Source: Ramlibacter sp. (GTDB lineage Bacteria > Pseudomonadota > Gammaproteobacteria > Burkholderiales > Burkholderiaceae_C). Taken from it: DNA of 64,000 nucleotides. The position numbers were made by a program, and so were the translations under genes. The notes below the pieces were generated by a model, which was not told where the DNA came from, made no database searches, and saw only the letters and a list, made by a program, of their open reading frames with translations. Below are positions 16,687 through 25,400 of the stretch, piece by piece. Positions within the stretch are counted from its first letter, which is position 1. Every line of letters starts with the position of its first letter. The DNA lies in assembly GCA_016713005.1 (NCBI GenBank), contig JADJPY010000016.1, forward strand, positions 257,104-321,103. Reading direction: 5' to 3'.

Positions 16687-18027
16687 CTAGCGGCCATCCC
16701 GGTCGCGGGTACGGCCGCCGTCGCGGGCGCGCGGGTCCAGCGTCGAACCACCTGCTGCGGGCGCCGGCGCGGCGGTCCCGCCAGCAGCCGACGGCAAGGA
16801 AGAGGCATCGGGCACGGCAGGCGCCTGCGCAGCCATCTGCATGATCTTGTCCAGCGGCAGATACAGCAGGTTGGAGCCCTTGCTCGAATCCACCAGCACC
16901 TTGGTCACGTTGCCGTAGATCTGCTGCATGGTCTCGAGGTACATGCGGTCGCGCGTCACCTGGGGGGCTTTCTGGTATTCCGTCAGCACGGCCCGGAAGC
17001 GGCCGGCGTCACCCTGGGCCTGCGCCACGATGCGGGACTTGTAGCCCTGGGACTCTTCCTTCAGGCGCGAGGCCGTACCCACGGCACGCGGGATCACGTC
17101 GTTGGCATAGGCCTGGGCCTCGTTCTTGGCGCGCTCGCGCTCCTGACCGGCCTTGAGCACATCGTCAAAGGCGGCCTGCACCTGCTCGGGCGGGCGCACG
17201 CCGCTTTGCTGCAGGTTGATGCCCACGACCTCAATGCCAACCTTGTAGCGGTCCAGGATGGTCTGCGTCAGGGCCCGCACGCGGGGGGCAATCTGGTCGC
17301 GCTCTTCGGCCAGCGCCGAATCCATCTTCATCTTGCCGACCACTTCCCGCACGGCCGTCTCGGCCGCCTGCACCACGGCGTTTGCCGGGTCCTTGCTCTC
17401 GAACAGGTAGGCACGTGCGTCATTCAGCCGGTACTGCACGGCGAACTTGATCTCCACGATGTTCTCGTCTTCCGTGAGCATCGCCGAGTCGCGCAGGCCT
17501 GTGGCCTTGATGACGGTGTCGCGGCCGACATCCACCGAGCGGATCTGCGTGACCACCACCAGTTCGTGACGCTGCACCGGATACGGCAAGCGCCAGTTGA
17601 AACCGGCACCGACGGTCGACTTGTATTTGCCGAACTGGGTGATCACGGCCTGCTGGCCTTCCTGGACAATGAAGAAACCGGTGCCGAGCCAGATCAGCAC
17701 GACCACAGCGGCCACCAGCCCAACGCCGATGCCTGCGTTTTTCATGTCGGGTTGCAGGCCGCCACCGCCGGTGCCGCCACCAGAGCCACGGCGCCCGCCG
17801 CCGAAAAGGCCCCCGAGCTTGCGGTTGAAGTCCCGCCACAACTCATCCAGATCGGGAGGTCCCTGATTGGGGCCCCGATTGTTGGGGGGGCGCTGGTCGC
17901 CCTCCGGACGCGACTCGTCTGAGCCCTTGCCCTCACCCCGGCCCCAGCGCGGGTCGTTGAGGTTGAACATGCCCCCCAGGCGGCGGCCGGCGGCGGCCCA
18001 TCGCCCTGCGAACGGATTCAGATTCAT
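16687..18027 (-). CDS. hflK: FtsH protease modulator HflK
   Basis: 446 residues from the ATG at 18027; a second ATG at 17970 (MFNLNDPRWGR) is the alternative start and is also well placed. The N-terminus is Gly/Arg/Pro-rich (FGGGRRGSGGGTGGGG) and cytoplasmic. It is followed by a membrane span (IGVGLVAAVVVLIWLGTGFF), an SPFH domain (VQEGQQAVITQFGKYKST) and a coiled coil (ERERAKNEAQAYANDVIP). The disordered tail is Ala/Gly-rich. It pairs with HflC in the order hfq-hflX-hflK-hflC. Confidence 0.95.
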   Translation of the reverse strand: MNLNPFAGRWAAAGRRLGGMFNLNDPRWGRGEGKGSDESRPEGDQRPPNNRGPNQGPPDLDELWRDFNRKLGGLFGGGRRGSGGGTGGGGLQPDMKNAGIGVGLVAAVVVLIWLGTGFFIVQEGQQAVITQFGKYKSTVGAGFNWRLPYPVQRHELVVVTQIRSVDVGRDTVIKATGLRDSAMLTEDENIVEIKFAVQYRLNDARAYLFESKDPANAVVQAAETAVREVVGKMKMDSALAEERDQIAPRVRALTQTILDRYKVGIEVVGINLQQSGVRPPEQVQAAFDDVLKAGQERERAKNEAQAYANDVIPRAVGTASRLKEESQGYKSRIVAQAQGDAGRFRAVLTEYQKAPQVTRDRMYLETMQQIYGNVTKVLVDSSKGSNLLYLPLDKIMQMAAQAPAVPDASSLPSAAGGTAAPAPAAGGSTLDPRARDGGRTRDRDGR

Positions 18028-18088
18028 GCGCTTCGGTCTCTTTCTGTCTAGGAAATGCAATGCGTGGCCCAAACCGGATTGTGCCCAA

Positions 18089-19255
18089 TCACGGGGCGGC
18101 ACCCGCCAATTCAGCTGCGGGATCCGGGGTCATTTGCCGACCCACCCTCAACGCCAGCGTCTGACGCAGTTCGGCAAGGCCTTCGCCGGTCCGTGCACTG
18201 ACAAAGTGCCGTTGCACCGGTTGGCCGTCAATTTCCTGCATGTCCGCCAGATGCAGCGGCCGTGCCGTGTTTTCAAGGGCGTCCAGCTTGTTGAACACCA
18301 GAATCTGCGCAACCTCCCCCGCGCCGATCTCAGCCAGCACTCGCCGGACTTCATCCATTTGTTCATGGCACTCGGGACTGGACGCATCCACCACATGCAG
18401 CAGAAGGTCGGCGCCCGCGGCTTCCTGCAGCGTGGCTGCAAAAGCATCGATGAGCCCGTGAGGCAAATCCCGGATGAAGCCCACGGTGTCCGAGAGCGAG
18501 ACCGATCGGCCCGCCTCGCCCAGGTAGAGCTGTCGTGTCGTGGTGTCCAGCGTGGCGAACAGCTGGTCGGCCGCATAGGCACGGGCCTTGACCAGAGCGT
18601 TGAACAGCGTGGATTTGCCCGCATTGGTGTACCCGACCAGCGAGATGGTGAATGTCTCGCGCCGGTCGCGCTGGCGCCGCTGCGTCTGGCGCTGCCGCTT
18701 GAGCTTGACCAATCGCTCCTTGGTGCGTTTGATCGCCTCGCCGATCATCCGGCGGTCCAGTTCAATCTGCTTTTCGCCGGGGCCGCCGCGCACGCCCGCG
18801 CCACCTGTCTGGCGCTCCAGATGCGACCAGCGGCGGACCAGCCGCGTGCTGACGTATTGCAGCCTGGCAAGTTCGACCTGGAGCTTGCCCTCGTGACTGC
18901 GCGCACGCTGGGCAAAGATCTCCAGGATGATCAGCGTCCGGTCGTTGACCGGAAGGCCCAGGTGGCGCTCCAGGTTGCGCTGTTGTGCAGGACTGAGGGC
19001 CTGGTCAAACAGGATCTCGGTGGCCCCGGTCTCCTCGGCCAGCGCCTTGATTTCATCGGCCTTGCCGCTGCCCACGAACAGCGCTGCATCCGGAGCGCGG
19101 CGGCGGCAGGTGACACGGGCAACCGGTGTCAGTCCGGCGGTTTCGGCCAGAAGCCCCAGTTCCTGCAGCCCCGCGTCGAAATTTGGCAGGCCGAAATCCA
19201 CGCCAACCAGGAGCGCCGGCACCTTGCCGGTGGCGACTGCGTGCCCGGTTTGCAA
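18089..19255 (-). CDS. hflX: Ribosome-associated GTPase HflX
   Basis: 388 residues. An N-terminal HflX domain (FVGSGKADEIKALAEETGA) and a coiled-coil linker precede the G domain, which has G1 GYTNAGKST, G3 DTVGFI and G4 NKLD. HflX splits stalled or hibernating 70S ribosomes, especially under heat stress. A TTG start is used at 19255; no ATG is available near the conserved N-terminus, and a downstream GTG is the alternative. Directly downstream of hfq, as usual. Confidence 0.94.
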   Translation of the reverse strand: MQTGHAVATGKVPALLVGVDFGLPNFDAGLQELGLLAETAGLTPVARVTCRRRAPDAALFVGSGKADEIKALAEETGATEILFDQALSPAQQRNLERHLGLPVNDRTLIILEIFAQRARSHEGKLQVELARLQYVSTRLVRRWSHLERQTGGAGVRGGPGEKQIELDRRMIGEAIKRTKERLVKLKRQRQTQRRQRDRRETFTISLVGYTNAGKSTLFNALVKARAYAADQLFATLDTTTRQLYLGEAGRSVSLSDTVGFIRDLPHGLIDAFAATLQEAAGADLLLHVVDASSPECHEQMDEVRRVLAEIGAGEVAQILVFNKLDALENTARPLHLADMQEIDGQPVQRHFVSARTGEGLAELRQTLALRVGRQMTPDPAAELAGAAP

Positions 19256-19303
19256 ATCAGGAGTTCCGCAGGCCGGTGGCCCGGCCTGCTGCAGGCGCAG
19301 GCA

Positions 19304-19555
19304 TCAGGCCTCGCCGCCCTCGGCCGCCGGTTCGGCGGCGTGGAAGTTGACAGCCCGCCCGGGGACGATGGTGGAAATGGCGTGCTTATAGACCATTTGC
19401 GTTACTGTGTTTCGCAAAAGCACGACGTACTGATCAAAAGACTCGATCTGCCCCTGCAGCTTGATGCCATTGACGAGATAGATCGAAACCGGAACATGCT
19501 CACGACGGAGCTGGTTCAGGAAGGGATCCTGCAGGAGTTGGCCTTTGTTGCTCAC
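19304..19555 (-). CDS. hfq: RNA chaperone Hfq
   Basis: 83 residues. The Sm1 core (QDPFLNQLRREHVPVSIYLV) and Sm2 core (VYKHAISTIVPGR) are intact, followed by a short acidic tail. It forms a hexamer that pairs small RNAs with mRNAs. The start is a GTG at 19555 with a GGAG site 6 bases upstream; the longer upstream extension has no family similarity. It sits between der and hflX. Confidence 0.97.
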   Translation of the reverse strand: MSNKGQLLQDPFLNQLRREHVPVSIYLVNGIKLQGQIESFDQYVVLLRNTVTQMVYKHAISTIVPGRAVNFHAAEPAAEGGEA

Positions 19556-19621
19556 GATATTCTCCGTGTTCAGTGGACGATGGAATCGGGACCATACCAC
19601 AGCAGGGCCGCGCCATGCGGC

Positions 19622-20968
19622 CTAGGGCGATTCCTTGTCCGCGTAAGGGTTGTGCGACGTCTTCATTTCGATGCGCAACGGCGTGCCGGCCAACCGGAAT
19701 TCCTTGCGAAAGCGCCCTTCCAGAAACCGCTTGTAGGCGTCGGTGACATGCTCCAGCGAATTGCCGTGAACAACGATCACGGGCGGGTTCATGCCACCCT
19801 GATGGGCGTAACGCAACTTGGGCCGGAACATGCCTGCGCGTTTGGGCGACTGGAACTGCACAGCCTCAAGCAGCAGGCGTGTCAACACCGGCGTGGGCAT
19901 CTTGCACATCGCCGCCGCATGGGCCTCGGCAATGGATTTCCACAAGGGTGTGAGGCCCTGGCGACGGATGGCCGAGATGAAATGCAGGTTGGCAAACTTC
20001 AGGAACGGCAGGCGCGTCTCGATGGAGCGCTGCACCAGTTCACGCTGATACTCGTCGACCGCATCCCACTTGTTGACCGCCAGCACCACGGCGCGCCCGC
20101 TCTCCAGCACGAACCCGGCAATGTGGGCGTCCTGGTCGGTCACCCCCTGGGTGGCGTCCAGCAGGAGCAACACCACGTTGGCCGACTCGATGGCCTGCAG
20201 CGTCTTGACCACCGAGAACTTCTCGATCGCCTCGAAGACCTTGCCCTTGCGGCGCAAGCCCGCCGTGTCGATGAGTTCGAAGCGCTGGCCGCCGCGCTCA
20301 AAGGGCACACTGATCGCGTCGCGCGTGGTACCCGGCAGGTCAAACGCCACCAGGCGCTCCTCACCCAGCCAGGTGTTGATGAGGGTGGATTTGCCGACAT
20401 TGGGGCGTCCGGCCACAGCGAGCTTGATGACGCCGGTGTCGGCGTCCTGCGCGGCGTCTTCCTGGGGATCGGGCAGGTTCAGCGGCGCCAGCGCCTGTTC
20501 GACGAGACTGCGGATGCCCTGGCCGTGGGCGGCCGACACCGGCAACACCTCGCCCAGACCCAGTTCGAAGAACTCGGAGAGTTGCACCCCCTCCTGCATG
20601 CCCTCGGCCTTGTTGGCGGCCAGCACCACATGCTTGCCCAGCCGGCGCAGGTAGTTGGCGATGTCGTGGTCCTGAGAGGACACCCCGGCACGGGCATCGA
20701 CCACAAATACCACGGCATCGGCTTCCGCAACGGCCTGGCGGGTCTGCTTGGCCATCTCGCGGTAAATGCCGCTGGAGGCGTCAGGCTCAAAGCCGCCGGT
20801 GTCAATGGCAATGAATTCGTGCGCACCCTGGCGGCCGGTGCCGTAGTGGCGGTCGCGCGTCAGCCCTGCGTAGTCCGCAACGATCGCATCACGCGAGCGC
20901 GTCAGGCGGTTGAACAACGTGGACTTGCCCACGTTGGGTCGGCCCACCAGGGCCAGCACGGGCTTCAT
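19622..20968 (-). CDS. der: Ribosome biogenesis GTPase Der (EngA)
   Basis: 448 residues with two tandem G domains, each with a GRPNVGKST loop (about 8-16 and 188-196), and NKAEG/NKWD G4 motifs. A C-terminal KH-like domain follows (FRPKLRYAHQGGMNPPVIVV, in part). It is needed for assembly of the 50S subunit. It lies downstream of bamB, 12 bases away, in the widespread hisS-yfgM-bamB-der order. Confidence 0.97.
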   Translation of the reverse strand: MKPVLALVGRPNVGKSTLFNRLTRSRDAIVADYAGLTRDRHYGTGRQGAHEFIAIDTGGFEPDASSGIYREMAKQTRQAVAEADAVVFVVDARAGVSSQDHDIANYLRRLGKHVVLAANKAEGMQEGVQLSEFFELGLGEVLPVSAAHGQGIRSLVEQALAPLNLPDPQEDAAQDADTGVIKLAVAGRPNVGKSTLINTWLGEERLVAFDLPGTTRDAISVPFERGGQRFELIDTAGLRRKGKVFEAIEKFSVVKTLQAIESANVVLLLLDATQGVTDQDAHIAGFVLESGRAVVLAVNKWDAVDEYQRELVQRSIETRLPFLKFANLHFISAIRRQGLTPLWKSIAEAHAAAMCKMPTPVLTRLLLEAVQFQSPKRAGMFRPKLRYAHQGGMNPPVIVVHGNSLEHVTDAYKRFLEGRFRKEFRLAGTPLRIEMKTSHNPYADKESP

Positions 20969-20980
20969 CGGGCCATCCCA

Positions 20981-22126
20981 TTACTGGGGCTGGAAGCCCA
21001 GCACCGCGCCATTGCGGGTGACGACCACGAGGGTGTCTCCAGCCAGCACCGGAGTGGCGGCAAGGCCCGAGCCATCCGTCGAAACCCGTCCCATCAGGGC
21101 GCCATTTCCCGTGGACAGGAAGTGCACGAAGCCGGCGCTGTCGCCCACCGCAAGGGCATTGCCCAGCGTGACCGGGCCGCTGAGGCCCCGGTACATGAGG
21201 CGTTCGGACGTCCAGGCGCGCTGGCCGTTGGCACGGCGCCAAGCAATCACTTTTCCGTCAGACTCGGTGCCATACACCTGCAGGTCGTCGCTTGAGACAC
21301 CCTGAGCGCCGTTGGCCGCCTGGGTCCACAGCAAGGCGCCGCGCGCCGCATTGACGCAACCCACGCTCGCCTGGAAGGCTCGCGCGCAAACCACGTCGCC
21401 CTGGCGGTCGGCACGACCCACCAGATCGACCAGGCGCTCCACGTCGTTGACCCCACGGGGTGACGCCAACGGCGCTTCCCAGCGAACACTGCCATTGGAG
21501 GGGTTGAGTCCGACCAGCCGGCCGGCCAGGCCGACCACCAGCGTATCGCCCACCGCGAGGATCACACCGGACTGGCGCAACACCAGCGGCTCGCCAGGTC
21601 GTTTCTGCGTCCACAGCAGACGTCCGGTCTGGCCGTCCCAGGCCGTCACGGCCCGATCTGCGCCCAACACGAACACCCGGCCACCCGCCACCAGAGGGGC
21701 GGTGTAGGCCTGGGCGGGCAGGCGCTGGCGCCACAGTTCACGCCCACCGTCCAGGGTGACCAGATCGTTGCCGCGATTCACCACGGCAGCCAGACGGCCA
21801 TCGCCACCCGCGCCCGTTGCCGCAGGCCCGCCGGCGGAGCCGCGCCAGATTTCGCGGCCGGTGCGGGCATCGATTGCCATCACGGTACCGTCTGATGCCG
21901 TCACGTGCACGGTTCCCGCGTGGACACCGACTTCCAGGGGTTGCTCGATTCGGCCCACCGACGTGCTCCAGGCAAGGCGCGGCGCCATCAGCGGCGCATC
22001 ACTGGAGAGCTCTGCGGGCTTGGGGCGCTCGGGTGCGCTCGAACAGGCAGACAAGTTCGCTATCAAAACAATAGCGGCAGAGCAAGCAAGGACGGGGGCC
22101 AGAGCCCGATTTTTCATGTATTTCAT
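20981..22126 (-). CDS. bamB: Outer membrane assembly lipoprotein BamB
   Basis: 381 residues. The lipobox LSAC places the lipidated cysteine at residue 28. The mature part is a PQQ-like eight-bladed propeller (VMAIDARTGREIWRGSAGG, VTAWDGQTGRLLWTQKRPG). BamB belongs to the BAM complex that inserts outer-membrane beta-barrels. The ATG overlaps the stop of the yfgM-like gene (ATGA); a second ATG is three codons further on. Residues 6-23 of the signal peptide are encoded by a copy of the dispersed repeat. Confidence 0.93.
   Translation of the reverse strand: MKYMKNRALAPVLACSAAIVLIANLSACSSAPERPKPAELSSDAPLMAPRLAWSTSVGRIEQPLEVGVHAGTVHVTASDGTVMAIDARTGREIWRGSAGGPAATGAGGDGRLAAVVNRGNDLVTLDGGRELWRQRLPAQAYTAPLVAGGRVFVLGADRAVTAWDGQTGRLLWTQKRPGEPLVLRQSGVILAVGDTLVVGLAGRLVGLNPSNGSVRWEAPLASPRGVNDVERLVDLVGRADRQGDVVCARAFQASVGCVNAARGALLWTQAANGAQGVSSDDLQVYGTESDGKVIAWRRANGQRAWTSERLMYRGLSGPVTLGNALAVGDSAGFVHFLSTGNGALMGRVSTDGSGLAATPVLAGDTLVVVTRNGAVLGFQPQ
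22059..22113 (-). repeat. 55-bp dispersed repeat, copy E (encodes BamB signal peptide)
   Basis: The minus strand reads AAAATCGGGCTCTGGCCCCC at the left end and CCGCTATTGTTTTGATAGC at the right end, exactly 55 bases. It starts one codon after the second bamB ATG and encodes NRALAP-x6-AI-x-LIA, the hydrophobic part of the lipoprotein signal. It has the same length and frame as the copy in gluQRS. Confidence 0.85.
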
Positions 22127-22803
22127 GGCTTGGCCTCGTTGGCAGCAGCGGCTGGGGGCGTCGCGGGGTCCGTGCCCAGGGCGTTGAGCTTGACTTCGAC
22201 CATCCGCCGGTAGTCCGTGCGCTCGTCCAGCCCCTTGTAGGCTTTGAGGTATTCGGCACGGGCTTCGACCTTTTTGCCCTTGCCCAGCAGGATATCGCCT
22301 CGGCGGTCTGCTGCCAGCGCGGCAAATTCGCCGGGGAAGGTGCCTTCAAGTTGCGCAATCGCTTCGTCGTGCTTGCCCGCATCCATCAGCAACCCCGCCA
22401 GACGAAGGCGCGCAACAGCCCGATAGCCGTCGTCGGGGGCTTTTTCTGCCACCCATGTCAAAGCTGCCCGGGCGGCATCGGCGTTTCCCTTTTCCTGAAA
22501 CACCTTGGCTGCCAGCAATGCCGCCTGCTGCGCGTACACGGTGCCACCGTAGCGATCCTTCATGTCGGCCAGGGCGCGATCCAGCTTGGCCAGTTCACCG
22601 GAACGGGCCGCCCGCTCGACTTCGTCGTGCATCACGGCGGCCTGGGTCGCCTGGCTGCGCTGCCAGAACTGATACCCGTTCCACGCTGCGATGCCGCCGA
22701 ACACGGCGATCAGCACCCAGGTGATGAGGTTGCCGTACTGCTTCCAGAAGTGCTTGAGCTGGTCGAGCTGTTCCTGTTCTTCGAGATCAAGGTGTTTTGC
22801 CAT
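22123..22803 (-). CDS. YfgM-like tetratricopeptide membrane protein
   Basis: 226 residues. One membrane span (about 24-42, NLITWVLIAVFGGIAAWNGY) near the N-terminus is followed by a periplasmic TPR-like domain of the TPR_21/YfgM family (LDLEEQEQLDQLKHFWKQYG at the start). E. coli YfgM associates with the Sec translocon and PpiD and links to envelope stress. It lies between hisS and bamB with an ATGA overlap, the conserved position for this family. The start ATG is at 22803. Confidence 0.88.
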   Translation of the reverse strand: MAKHLDLEEQEQLDQLKHFWKQYGNLITWVLIAVFGGIAAWNGYQFWQRSQATQAAVMHDEVERAARSGELAKLDRALADMKDRYGGTVYAQQAALLAAKVFQEKGNADAARAALTWVAEKAPDDGYRAVARLRLAGLLMDAGKHDEAIAQLEGTFPGEFAALAADRRGDILLGKGKKVEARAEYLKAYKGLDERTDYRRMVEVKLNALGTDPATPPAAAANEAKP

Positions 22804-22816
22804 GGGGTGCTTCGGT

Positions 22817-24106
22817 TCAAGCCTTTGATTGTAGGGTGACGGCCCAGTCACGCGCCGTGGCGAGCCCGCGGCGCACCTGTTCGCCTGCGCCGTCGCGCAG
22901 CGATTTGACCGTGACCTCGCCCTGGGCCAGCTCGTCGGCACCAAAAATCAATGCAAAACGCGCCCCGCTGGCGTCGGCCTTCTTGAACTGCGACTTCATG
23001 CTTCCCATGCCTTCGGCCGTGGCGCAATGCATCTGCACGCTGACGCCGGCGGCCCGCAGCGTTTGCAGTGTGCGCATCACTTGGGGCATGGCTGCGGCGT
23101 CCGGCACCACCGCATAGGCGTCAAGTGCTGCGGGAGGCACCGCAACTTCCTGTTCCTTGAGCAGTTCCAGCACCCGCTCCACCCCCAGGGCCCAGCCTAC
23201 GGCAGGCGCGGCCTTGCCGCCAACCTGCTCGATCAGGTAGTCGTAACGCCCGCCAGCGCAGATCGTGCCCTGCGCCCCCAGGCTCTCGGTGATGAATTCG
23301 AACACCGAGAGGTTGTAATAGTCCATGCCACGCACCAGCCTCGGGTTGATGCGGTAGGCCACACCGTTGGCGTCCAGCATGGCCTTGAGGCCCTCGAAGT
23401 GCGCCAGGGACGCTTCGCCCAGGAAGTCGATGAGCTTGGGCGCAGCTTCCACCACTGGCTGCATCGCCGGGTTCTTGCTGTCCAGGATGCGCAACGGGTT
23501 GCTGTGCAGCCGTCGCCTGGCGTCTTCGTCCAGCTTGTCGGCATGCGCTTCAAGGTGGGCAATCAGCCGCGCCCGATGCTGCTTGCGCTCTTCGGGCTGG
23601 CCCAGGCTGTTGATCTCCAGCCGAACGTCGGTAAGCCCCAGTTCTTTCCAGAGCGCATGCGCCAGCAGGATGATTTCGGCGTCCACATCGGGACCGACAA
23701 AACCCAGCGCCTCCGCGCCAATCTGGTGGAACTGCCGGTAGCGCCCGCGCTGGGGCCGCTCATGACGGAACATCGGGCCCATGTAGTACAGGCGTTTGCC
23801 ACCGTCGTAGAGCATGGAATGCTCGGCCACGGCCCGCACCACGCCGGCGGTGTTCTCGGGGCGCAAGGTCAGGTGTTCGCCATTGAGCTTGTCCTCAAAG
23901 GAGTACATCTCCTTTTCGACAATATCGGTCACTTCGCCCAGACCGCGCACGAACAGCGGCGTCGACTCCACGATGGGCGTTCGAATGTTCCGGTAGGCAT
24001 GGCGCGCCATCAGGCTGCGGACCTTGTCTTCCAGCCACTCCCAGCGCGCCGATTCGGGCGGCAATATGTCGTTCATGCCTTTGACGGCACTCAGTTTTTC
24101 AGCCAT
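22817..24106 (-). CDS. hisS: Histidyl-tRNA synthetase
   Basis: The 429-residue class II synthetase shows motif 2 (GPMFRHERPQRGRYRQFHQI), the histidine-binding LVRGMDYYNLSVFE segment and motif 3 (AVGWALGVERVLELL). A C-terminal anticodon-binding domain begins around residue 330. It charges tRNA-His. It is 8 bases downstream of ispG and 13 bases upstream of the yfgM-like gene, so it probably belongs to the same transcript. Confidence 0.96.
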   Translation of the reverse strand: MAEKLSAVKGMNDILPPESARWEWLEDKVRSLMARHAYRNIRTPIVESTPLFVRGLGEVTDIVEKEMYSFEDKLNGEHLTLRPENTAGVVRAVAEHSMLYDGGKRLYYMGPMFRHERPQRGRYRQFHQIGAEALGFVGPDVDAEIILLAHALWKELGLTDVRLEINSLGQPEERKQHRARLIAHLEAHADKLDEDARRRLHSNPLRILDSKNPAMQPVVEAAPKLIDFLGEASLAHFEGLKAMLDANGVAYRINPRLVRGMDYYNLSVFEFITESLGAQGTICAGGRYDYLIEQVGGKAAPAVGWALGVERVLELLKEQEVAVPPAALDAYAVVPDAAAMPQVMRTLQTLRAAGVSVQMHCATAEGMGSMKSQFKKADASGARFALIFGADELAQGEVTVKSLRDGAGEQVRRGLATARDWAVTLQSKA

Positions 24107-24114
24107 GGGTTTGT

Positions 24115-25398
24115 TCAGGCGGGTTCGGTCACGTCGGCGCGACCGAAGCGCTTTTCAATGTAGTTTTCGACAATCTGGTGGAACTCGGTGGCGATGTTCT
24201 CGCCACGCAAGGTCAACGCCTTCTCACCGTCGATGAAGACCGGCGCCGCCGGTGCCTCGCCCGTGCCCGGCAAGCTGATGCCGATGTCGGCATGCTTGCT
24301 CTCTCCGGGGCCGTTGACGATGCAGCCCATGACTGCCACCTTCAACTTCTCGACACCCGGGTATTTATTGCGCCACACAGGCATCTGCTCGCGAAGGAAG
24401 TCGTCAATCTGCTTGGCCAGTTCCTGGAATGTGGTGCTGGTCGTGCGGCCGCAACCGGGACAGGCTGTCACGCTGGGCACGAAGCTGCGCAGACCCAGGG
24501 CCTGCAGGATTTCCGAGGCGATCAGCACCTCCTGGGTGCGGGACTCCCCCGGCTGCGGCGTGAGCGAGACTCGGATGGTGTCGCCAATGCCTTCCTGCAA
24601 CAGGATGCCCAGCGCCACGGCCGACGCAGCCGTTCCCTTGGTGCCCATGCCGGCTTCAGTCAGGCCAAGGTGCAGTGCATGGTCGCTGCGCCTGGCGAGT
24701 TCGCGGTACACCGAAATCAGGTCCTGCACGCCACTGACCTTGCAGCTGAGAATGATCTGGTCGCCGTTCATGCCCATGGACTCCGCCAATCTGGCGGAAT
24801 CGATGGCCGACGTGACAAGCGCTTCGTACATCACCGACCTCGCATCCCAGGGCTCGGGACGCGCGCTGTTGATGTCCATCAGGTTGGCCAGAAGTTCCTG
24901 ATCCAGGCTGCCCCAGTTCACCCCGATGCGAACGGGCTTGTTCCAGCGCATGGCAGCCTCGATCATCTGCCCGAACTGCCGGTCGTGCTTGTCACCCTTG
25001 CCCACATTGCCGGGGTTGATGCGGTACTTGGACAAGGCTTCGGCGCACGCAGGCACTTCGGTGAGCAGGCGGTGGCCGTTGTAATGGAAGTCGCCAATCA
25101 GCGGCACGTCCATGCCCATGCGGTCGAGTTGCTCGCGGATATAAGGCACTTGCTGCGCAGCCTCTGGCGTGTTCACCGTGATCCGGACCATCTCCGAACC
25201 CGCGATGGCCAGTTCCTTGACCTGGATGGCGGTGCCTATGGCGTCCAACGTGTCGGTATTGGTCATGGACTGCACACGAACGGGAGCGTCACCACCTACC
25301 GTCACGACGCGCGAACCCCAGACGATGCGCGCCTGGCGCGAACGGCGCGGCAGGGGAGCCGCAGCTTCAATGGGCAGGCAGACAATGGAATCGGCCAC
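24115..25398 (-). CDS. ispG: 4-hydroxy-3-methylbut-2-en-1-yl diphosphate synthase (flavodoxin)
   Basis: The 427-residue enzyme of the MEP isoprenoid pathway reduces methylerythritol cyclodiphosphate using a [4Fe-4S] cluster. Cluster cysteines are in ACPGCGRTT and VAVMGCIVNGPGE. The N-terminal TIM barrel has the signature VRVQSMTNTDTLD. Its length matches the two-domain bacterial form with a small insert common in proteobacteria. It lies 2 bases after rodZ and 8 bases before hisS. Confidence 0.96.
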   Translation of the reverse strand: MADSIVCLPIEAAAPLPRRSRQARIVWGSRVVTVGGDAPVRVQSMTNTDTLDAIGTAIQVKELAIAGSEMVRITVNTPEAAQQVPYIREQLDRMGMDVPLIGDFHYNGHRLLTEVPACAEALSKYRINPGNVGKGDKHDRQFGQMIEAAMRWNKPVRIGVNWGSLDQELLANLMDINSARPEPWDARSVMYEALVTSAIDSARLAESMGMNGDQIILSCKVSGVQDLISVYRELARRSDHALHLGLTEAGMGTKGTAASAVALGILLQEGIGDTIRVSLTPQPGESRTQEVLIASEILQALGLRSFVPSVTACPGCGRTTSTTFQELAKQIDDFLREQMPVWRNKYPGVEKLKVAVMGCIVNGPGESKHADIGISLPGTGEAPAAPVFIDGEKALTLRGENIATEFHQIVENYIEKRFGRADVTEPA

Positions 25399-25400
25399 GG

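Noticed and set aside
17867..21295. A 1142-codon plus-strand open frame across hflK, hflX, hfq, der and bamB
   Set aside because: It is antisense to well-supported genes, has no recognisable domain and reflects high-GC codon structure.
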